This document shows positions 57,801-64,000 of a stretch of DNA of 64,000 bases, one piece after another. Source of the stretch: Primula veris (lineage: Eukaryota; Streptophyta; Magnoliopsida; Ericales; Primulaceae). The stretch's first letter is position 1. Each line of letters begins with the position of its first letter. The notes under the pieces are model-generated. The model saw only the letters and a list, made by a program, of their open reading frames with translations, had not been told where the DNA came from and searched no databases. A program made the position numbers and the translations under genes. The stretch is from contig OY821745.1 in assembly GCA_963682055.1 (NCBI GenBank), positions 27,091,342 through 27,155,341 of the forward strand. Reading direction: 5' to 3'.

Positions 57801-60184
57801 TCAGCTTTAGGGCTATTATCTACTTCGGACGTAACCAAGTCATCAGACCCAGAAAAATTTATCCGGACCTTGGTGTACATACACAACCAGAATATTAAAA
57901 TAATCGAGAGAGACTTGAGTATAGTAGCAGATTTCTGGTTTCCATGTTGACTATTGTATCCGTCTACCAAAAGTTATTCGGGAACACATCAGAATGAAGA
58001 AATCCACCAAAAGCAACACAATTTCGGTATGCCATACGAATCAGTGTTTTAAATAGCGTTATCGCTACCGTAGCGCTAAAAGCGTAAATAGCGTTGCCAC
58101 ATAGCGATTTGCGGTGTATTTTTTTTTTTTTTTGCCTAAATACATATAAATATAGCATTAAATTCAAAATATCTAATAAAAATTAACTAAATATATATAA
58201 AAAATTGTAACTAATAATCACAAAATGATTATACTTGAGATGCCAGAGTATTTACTTTGTTTGCAAGAGTTTTGTGGTTTGATTCTCTTTAAGCTCCAAT
58301 AATTTCATTAAAATTTTGACCAAAAATAAAAAAATATATATATTTTTTTTTTTTGGACTGTACCCGCTATAGCGTAAATAGCGTCTGCTATAGCGTAAAT
58401 AGCGTTCCTATAGCGCGAATTTAGCGTTTTTCCATCCAAATAGCGTTTTAGCGTTGCGTTTTTCTTTCAAAAACCACTATATCGCACAACGTTGCGCAAC
58501 GTTGCGAGCTTTTTAAAACAGTGATACGAATAGAGTAGTGATATGCATAAAAATGTATGCTTGTTTAAATATCACTATTAGGGCTGTTTATGCATGTATG
58601 CTTGTTTAAATAGCACTATTAGGGCCGTGACTTAATTCATCTGTAATCATCAAACTTACAAACTGTCGATTGGGACCTTTTTTATATTGGCAACAATCAA
58701 CTGGGACCTCTTTTTTGTAAGTAACACTCAGTTTGGACCTAAATGTGGAGTGTATATTCGCGAAATACATATAAGGACACACTTGTACTCGTTTGTTTGC
58801 AGTATTAAGTAGTAACGGAACCATGAATACCTTCGGACTATGACGGGATAACAAATGAAGGTGGGATTAATAGTACGTGTTTGTTTGCTTTTTATTAGGG
58901 TTGTACTATTTTACAACCCCAATAAAAAGTATTAGAAATTGTTTGATTTTTATTGGTAGGATGGGATTATGGTAGGATAGTATTAGGAATACCGCCGGGC
59001 CCAAAAGTACCGTGTTTGGTACGAAAAGTGGAGGCGGGACTATTAGTAACATGGGATTAGAAATGATGAGAAATGAGGGTATTTGGAGTAATAGGGAGAG
59101 TGTGGTATTGAAAAATGGGGGTATTTGGAGTAAAGGGGTATGGTATATATATATCACATCCCCTTTACTCCAACTATCTCCATTTCTCAATACCACACCC
59201 CCTTATTTCTTCAAATACCTCTATTTCTCATCATTTATAATCTCACGTAAATACGATACTTATGGGCCCGACGGTATTTATAATCTTATACTATCATAAT
59301 CCCACTATAACCAATTAAATAGGTAGTGGGACAAACGAGGATAACCATCGAAATGTAGGTACAAGACCTGTTTGGTTGAATATCACTTCTAGGGTCATCA
59401 CCAAACCTATATACAATCAATTGGAACCTCCACGTATATGTACAGGGAGAATTTTGAATAATAGGAGACCATTATCTTGTGTAACAATGTGTATGCCCAA
59501 ATATAAACAACCAATCCAAACACACACACACACACACACACACAATGCCAGAAATAGATTAGTAGAGTCTAATGTATAGAAGCACATTTCTGGCTTCCAA
59601 ATCATATCCTATATAAAGCACCAAACCGTAAACTTCCATGTCATCAAAGCTAGAAAACATCGATTCAGACCTCGATGTATTGTATAAACACGTATATACA
59701 TAATGCATAGGACCAAAAGTAAAATAAACTGGCGAGAGTAACATATACACTCATTTTTCGGCTTCTAAATTGTATCCTTAACAAACAATAAATACGTACA
59801 CTGTCAAATCATCAGACCTAGAAACAACAAATCCAGACCGCGACATATAAATATAAATACGTATTTACTTAGAATCGGAAATCAATAAGTAGGAGAGACT
59901 AATATAAAGAAGCACCAAATTAAATCATATACAAACAATAAATACGTAATTTCCACGACATCATATAGATACAGATTACACGGAACTCGATTTGTTTGTG
60001 TATATAGATACAGATATAGATAAATAAATATAGAAATATAGATAGAGATAGAGAGAGAGATTACACGGACTTCACGGGCGAGATAGACGCGGCCGAATTT
60101 ACCCTTACCGAGAGGTTTACCGATCTCGAAGTCGTCAATTGACCATCCCTTTGTTCGTTTGTAATATTGCTTATGCGCTTCCAT
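54825..60184 (-). CDS. AUR3: Aurora-3 (beta-type) mitotic Ser/Thr kinase
   Basis: Six exons: 60065-60184, 57338-57580, 55896-55991, 55247-55461, 55077-55149 and 54825-54935; GT-AG introns; 285 residues, as expected for plant AUR3. Aurora kinases phosphorylate histone H3 and act in chromosome segregation. Motifs: glycine loop GKGKFGRV (26-33), catalytic Lys48 in ALK, HRD at 140-142 with KPEN, DFG at 160-162, activation-loop Thr173 in RQTMCGT, APE at 182-184. AUR3-type features rather than alpha: [48 protein letters not shown]. The N-terminus is only about 15 residues before the kinase domain. The gene looks intact. Start at ATG 60184. Introns 1 (2.5 kb) and 2 (1.3 kb) hold mobile sequence and repeats. 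Confidence 0.94.
57748..57860 (-). pseudogene. Decayed partial copy of AUR3 exon 2 inside intron 1
   Basis: tctcttttcaactgcccattcagccaatatttctctatctacttctt and following match exon 2 and its acceptor flank (ctctcttcaactgcccgtt...), including gtaaccaa and tcatcagacc. A short deletion and several changes destroy the frame, so it is a pseudo-exon. The downstream flank phrase (catcagacctagaaacaa..tccagacc) recurs again near 58650, 59400, 59645 and 59810. Confidence 0.7.
58042..58523. mobile_element. hAT-type MITE in AUR3 intron 1
   Basis: 482 bp, ends CAGTGTTTTAAATAGCG and, reverse-complemented, CACTGTTTTAAAAAGC, flanked by the perfect eight-base duplication atacgaat (58034-58041, 58524-58531), diagnostic of hAT. 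Interior has many tatagcgtaaatagcg repeats in both orientations and no ORF. Confidence 0.9.
58865..59345. mobile_element. Foldback/MITE in AUR3 intron 1
   Basis: Nearly the whole stretch is an inverted repeat centred near 59148: gggattatggtaggatagta pairs with tactatcataatccc, gccgggccc with gggcccgacgg, atttggagtaaaggggta with catcccctttactcc. Outer ends cgtgtttgttt and gacaaacgagg suggest terminal repeats. Exact ends and duplication not fixed. Confidence 0.72.
59519..59544. repeat. (CA)n microsatellite
   Basis: About 12 perfect CA units in AUR3 intron 1. Confidence 0.95.
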
Positions 60185-61785
60185 TTTATTACTAGTTTTA
60201 GTTTTAGAGAGAGATTAGGGATGGTTTTGAATTTGAATTTGGAGTAGGAGGGAGATTAATTTAGTGCTTTCTCTTTCCAAGTATGGGTTTTTGTAATTTT
60301 ATTATTAGGCTCCGATGTTTTCAATATACATTAGTTAAGTATGTGCCGTTAAACGGTACAAAGTACCGTTAATTAGATAACCGTTTGATCATTTACTTTA
60401 AATTTAAACCGTAAAATTTAAGGATATAATAGTAATTTAAGGGTTCTTTTTTTTAATAGAATTTTAGATTTTACGATTCAGATCTAATCTAAAGTAATCA
60501 AACGGTTCACGAATTAACGGTACAATGTACAGTCAAACACAGTGACTGCACAAAAGGGGGTCCCGTTAAGTAGGCATAATATTTGTTTTAATACGTTTCC
60601 TGCAGTAATACATCGTTACCATAAGTATATTAAATACATACTTTTGGTAAAGCAAAATTGTTATGATGGTGTGGATGCAACAATATTTTTATTAAATGCA
60701 ACTTGAATTTATAAATTTATTTAATGCTTAAACGATGCACACAGCAACACGTTAGCAAAATCATTAAAAAAAAATACTCCAATTGTTTTTTTCATCTCTC
60801 AATTTTTATAGACATTCGATTATTGTTTGGTCTAAAGTCTTAAATATCAACTGTATCCCTAATAGATTAAATTAAAGATGGTAATGAAAAACAGGAAGGC
60901 TAAAGTTGAAATATTTGTCAATTTTTTTGAATTTTACAGAAGGGACAAAGAATGTGTAACTTCCTAATGGCAAACATTTTGGAAGTGAGTGACTACAACA
61001 TATTTGGTCATAACTGTCGACTCAAAGTCGTTTTCATTGATAAACATTAACAAGTGAGGTTTGTATGAAGAACTTAGCATTAGATGTGTCTCATTAGGCT
61101 TTGCAATTTGGGGAGAAACAGGATCGACATTTTCAGAACATGGTGGAGACTGGAGACTGTTATCGTTGGAATTATAAAATCTATAGAGACCTCGTTTTAG
61201 TCTTTTAGAAGAGTCGGGGTGAATCCACCAATGCTCCAATACTTTTTAAAAAAAATTACTATGATGATGCTAATTTCAGTTCCGAACATTTTAGTCCCCA
61301 TCGTTAAATAAGCACATGCTATGTCCCTAACGTAGATGCACGTCCATGAATCTCATGAAACCAAGCAAACTACGAATCTCTTTCATTATGCAAAGGGTTG
61401 TCCTTTCAAAAAAATGTAAATGGGGATATGATATCATTCACTCTCAACTTATGGACCAACATGTCTTCTGCCATAACCAACAAAACCTATTACTTCATTT
61501 TAATAGAATTATGTTCAGTATGAGCATATATACAATAATCTCACATGCTTTTGTATTCCCGATTCATTTATCTACAAGGAACCTAGAAAGTATCAGGTAA
61601 ATAATCGAACAGCAATGTAATTGTACATCTTGATTTATTCTTCCTTGTCCCCGAGTCTTCGGTTTTGTATCGTATTCTCTACTCTTCAAATGCAATCTTA
61701 TAATTGAGACTTCATATAATGTACTCGAACTTCAGAAGAGGTGACAAAAATCATTTAGTGAGCAAAACCTATACACACGAACCAG
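60185..61785. other. Spacer between AUR3 and the spastin-like gene
   Basis: AUR3 promoter side (minus) and the 3' flank of the AAA gene. No gene supported. A minus-strand 91-codon frame at 60964-61239 is unrecognised (see rejected items). Confidence 0.5.
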
Positions 61786-64000
61786 CTAATTGGCACCAAA
61801 CTCTCGGTTCCATTGTTCGAGCTCATCCCACTTGCTTTTTTGCAAGCTTGGTCTAATGACGGATATTGCTTTCTGAAAATCTCCATATTTTAAAGGCCTC
61901 ACCTGGTACAAGAACATTGCAAATCTATAGTGTAATCTGAAAGTGAAAAAGAATAAAATAACGAATTTTTCTTCAATTCTGGTATACAGTATTTGTCCCG
62001 GACCGTATTCCGATGGGAGAAGGCTTATTTATATGCTATTTAAGGTTGTAGTATGCTGGGGAATAATAAACAGTATGAAGAAGAGAAAAGTCTGAAGTGT
62101 GTAATTATTTATTATATAAATGGTGAAGTATATAAGTTTATCTTTTGACTTAATAGCAAGTTAAGGTAAATTTCTCTTGGTTCTTTTACAATTGTAGACT
62201 CTAAAAAACACTATCAGGATATTGGGGTCGCTGCTTCACTAACAATGGAGTTACGGTAAGCGGGTACCACCATTTGGTACATGAGAACCATAACGTAGTT
62301 TGTTCGGGTATGGGAGAATTAGGTAAAAATAACATTTGAAAACATTTGTTGTGGTTACTGGTTCATGTGAATAAACATTTCAATATGGATATCCAGTTTT
62401 CCGATATAATTAACTTCACATGAAATGGGTAACAAACAAAAGAATACTATCCTACAATACCTGACTCGCCTTGACGGTAAGAATGTTAGCACCGAGTTCC
62501 CTAATTGGCATCATAGCAGCCTCTTCACACAAGGCTTGCAGATCACTACCAGAATATCCTAACCAAAGCAACCAAATAAAACTTTTTAATCAGCCAAACA
62601 AGGCTAGTAAATCTCAGAAGTTTGTGCACATAAATGTGCACATTATTCCAATCTGTATTCTGAAATCTCAGTGCATAAGGAAAAATCTCTTACCTTCTGT
62701 CTGTTCCACGAGTCTCTCTAGATCTCCCGCTGTTGCAAGAGTAATGGTGAAATTAATATTTAACAAGATCGACAAAAATTAAAACTTGACCAAAGGAAGA
62801 AACTTTAATATGCATAGTATCTGATCACAAGTGAAACTCAAATTACCATCAAGATTATCAAAATATGCAAAGTAATAGAGTAAAAATGAGATATTGTCCA
62901 AAAGATAAAAGATGGCTTATAACAAAACATGAACTTATACATACTCCTACAAAAGAACTTGTACTAGCTGAAAAAGCAGATGGTACTGTAGCATAGAATA
63001 AAAAAAACAATATGATACTACCATGGTATACTCTTTGAACTGACCTGCCATTATATTTTTCCAAACATTTTAGCATGGATTTTCTTAAATTCAGTAAAAA
63101 CTCGGTTAGAAAAAGAGACAGCCGAATAAATATTTATGTTACTTGATGTTAAAATGAATTTTACGTACATCATTGTCTGAGGAACAATGAGGTGTGATAT
63201 TAGAACAAAATCATACCATGCAAAGATTTCGTTAAACTCGGTAAATCCAAAAAAAATGGGTTAGATGAGAGGAGGAAAAGAGCAACAACCATATACAAAT
63301 TGAAGGTTCCGAATATTAGAATGGATCGTTCAACATGCATTGCGTAATCAAACAATTCGGTTGTGAAATTAGAACAAAACATACCAGGCAAAGAAAATGA
63401 TTGGCCTTTGAGTTTGTGTTTCAATAGAAGTCTCCTAACATGAGCATCTGGTAAAGGAATGTATATTCTCTTCACCTGGTTATTATATCAAATTAAACAC
63501 CATTGTCAGCACAACCACAAACTTGAAGTTAAAAGAGTGTTAGACAAGGTGAACAGCATGTAGACAATTTTGTAATTCAGGAAGTTGTTTTACCAAGATC
63601 TTACATTTCGCAGGTATCTTTGTTCCGTTATAACGATACAATTCAGAATTTTTAGTATAGGCATATATTGCTAAGCTTTTAGTCACACACAAAAAGTACT
63701 AACCAATCTTCTAAGAACTGCATCATCCAATTCTTGTGGCTTATTGGTTGCACCTGCACAGACATAACAGACCAGCGTAAACAAAGGAAAGAAAAGTAGA
63801 TAGTGACAATCTCCAACGAGCAGCATGCATGCAGCACAGCACACCACCACATATGCAAATACACAGATTTGACAAAATGCTACTATTTTTTGAACTTTAA
63901 AGCATATTCTACACCATGTTGAATAGCTTGTGTTGTTAAAAAATATGAAAAAGGTTACCAATTACGATTACTAGATCACTCGAATTCGAAGTCACCCCAT
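61786..64000 (-). CDS. Spastin-like AAA ATPase, C-terminal part (runs off right edge)
   Basis: Exons read leftwards: 63959 to beyond 64000, 63704-63753, 63385-63475, 62694-62729, 62461-62558, 61786-61902; all GT-AG and frame-consistent. The product has the second half of an AAA+ module: sensor-1 region DLVIVIGATNKPQELDDAVL, the arginine-finger RRLVKRIYIPLP, LLLKHKLKGQSFSLP, the sensor-2 helix GYSGSDLQALCEEAAMMPI, and the C-terminal helix DFQKAISVIRPSLQKSKWDE ending FGAN. This matches plant MIT-domain AAA ATPases of the meiotic clade (spastin/katanin/Vps4 group), closest in my reading to the spastin-like member. Family members sever microtubules or remodel ESCRT. N-terminal MIT domain, Walker A and B lie outside the window, so the exact subtype is open. 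Confidence 0.88.

Noticed and set aside
60964..61239. Minus-strand 91-codon frame with EHWWIHPDSSKRLKRGLYRF
   Set aside because: Fairly normal codon composition, but no family recognised, no ATG at the start (opens with TTG), and no convincing splice sites. Kept out as a gene; a translated search would settle it.

Overview
This is nuclear DNA of a flowering plant, probably a eudicot. Host genes are intron-rich and their products match plant families (VMS1/ANKZF1, LITTLE ZIPPER, Aurora-3, OMA1, spastin-like AAA ATPase). They lie in AT-rich DNA filled with LTR retrotransposons and MITEs. I saw no tRNA, rRNA or CRISPR. All exon models come from reading the sequence for open frame, splice sites and family resemblance; no search was run.

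Layout. 1-3608 is the 5' part of a minus-strand Ty3/gypsy element of the Tat type (E1). 3609-9295 holds a LITTLE ZIPPER-like small gene and two Stowaway-like foldback elements. 9296-14722 (minus) is a complete six-exon VMS1/ANKZF1-type gene whose long first intron holds a degenerate tandem array and a MITE. 14723-18430 is intergenic, with foldbacks and a solo LTR. 18431-30479 is a second Tat-type element (E3; TSD agttc) carrying four small antisense coiled-coil ORFs and a foreign, circularly permuted copia gag/LTR block. 31321-33423 looks like a solo LTR. 33424-53935 is a cluster of four broken OMA1-like metalloprotease copies. The third copy is split by a young Tat-type element (E2, 42011-53082; TSD gcgcc, LTRs about 1.4% different). 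54825-60184 (minus) is a complete six-exon Aurora-3 kinase gene (285 aa) with a hAT-type MITE, a foldback and a decayed copy of part of exon 2 in intron 1. 61786-64000 (minus) is the 3' part of a spastin-like AAA ATPase gene running off the right edge.

The genes do not form one pathway. The intact host genes serve ribosome quality control (VMS1), leaf/meristem HD-ZIP III control (ZPR-like), mitosis (AUR3) and probably microtubule or membrane remodelling (spastin-like). The OMA1 copies appear to be a graveyard of mitochondrial inner-membrane protease duplicates, each inactivated differently.

The most unusual structure is E3. Its RNase H domain runs in frame into the middle of a copia gag, followed by copia PPT, a full LTR, PBS and the gag N-terminus, then gypsy sequence again. 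GTCAA occurs at both seams. This is the order expected from a one-LTR circle, or a read-through RNA of tandem copies, captured by a gypsy element. E3 also carries a row of four antisense mini-genes, each with a TATA box.
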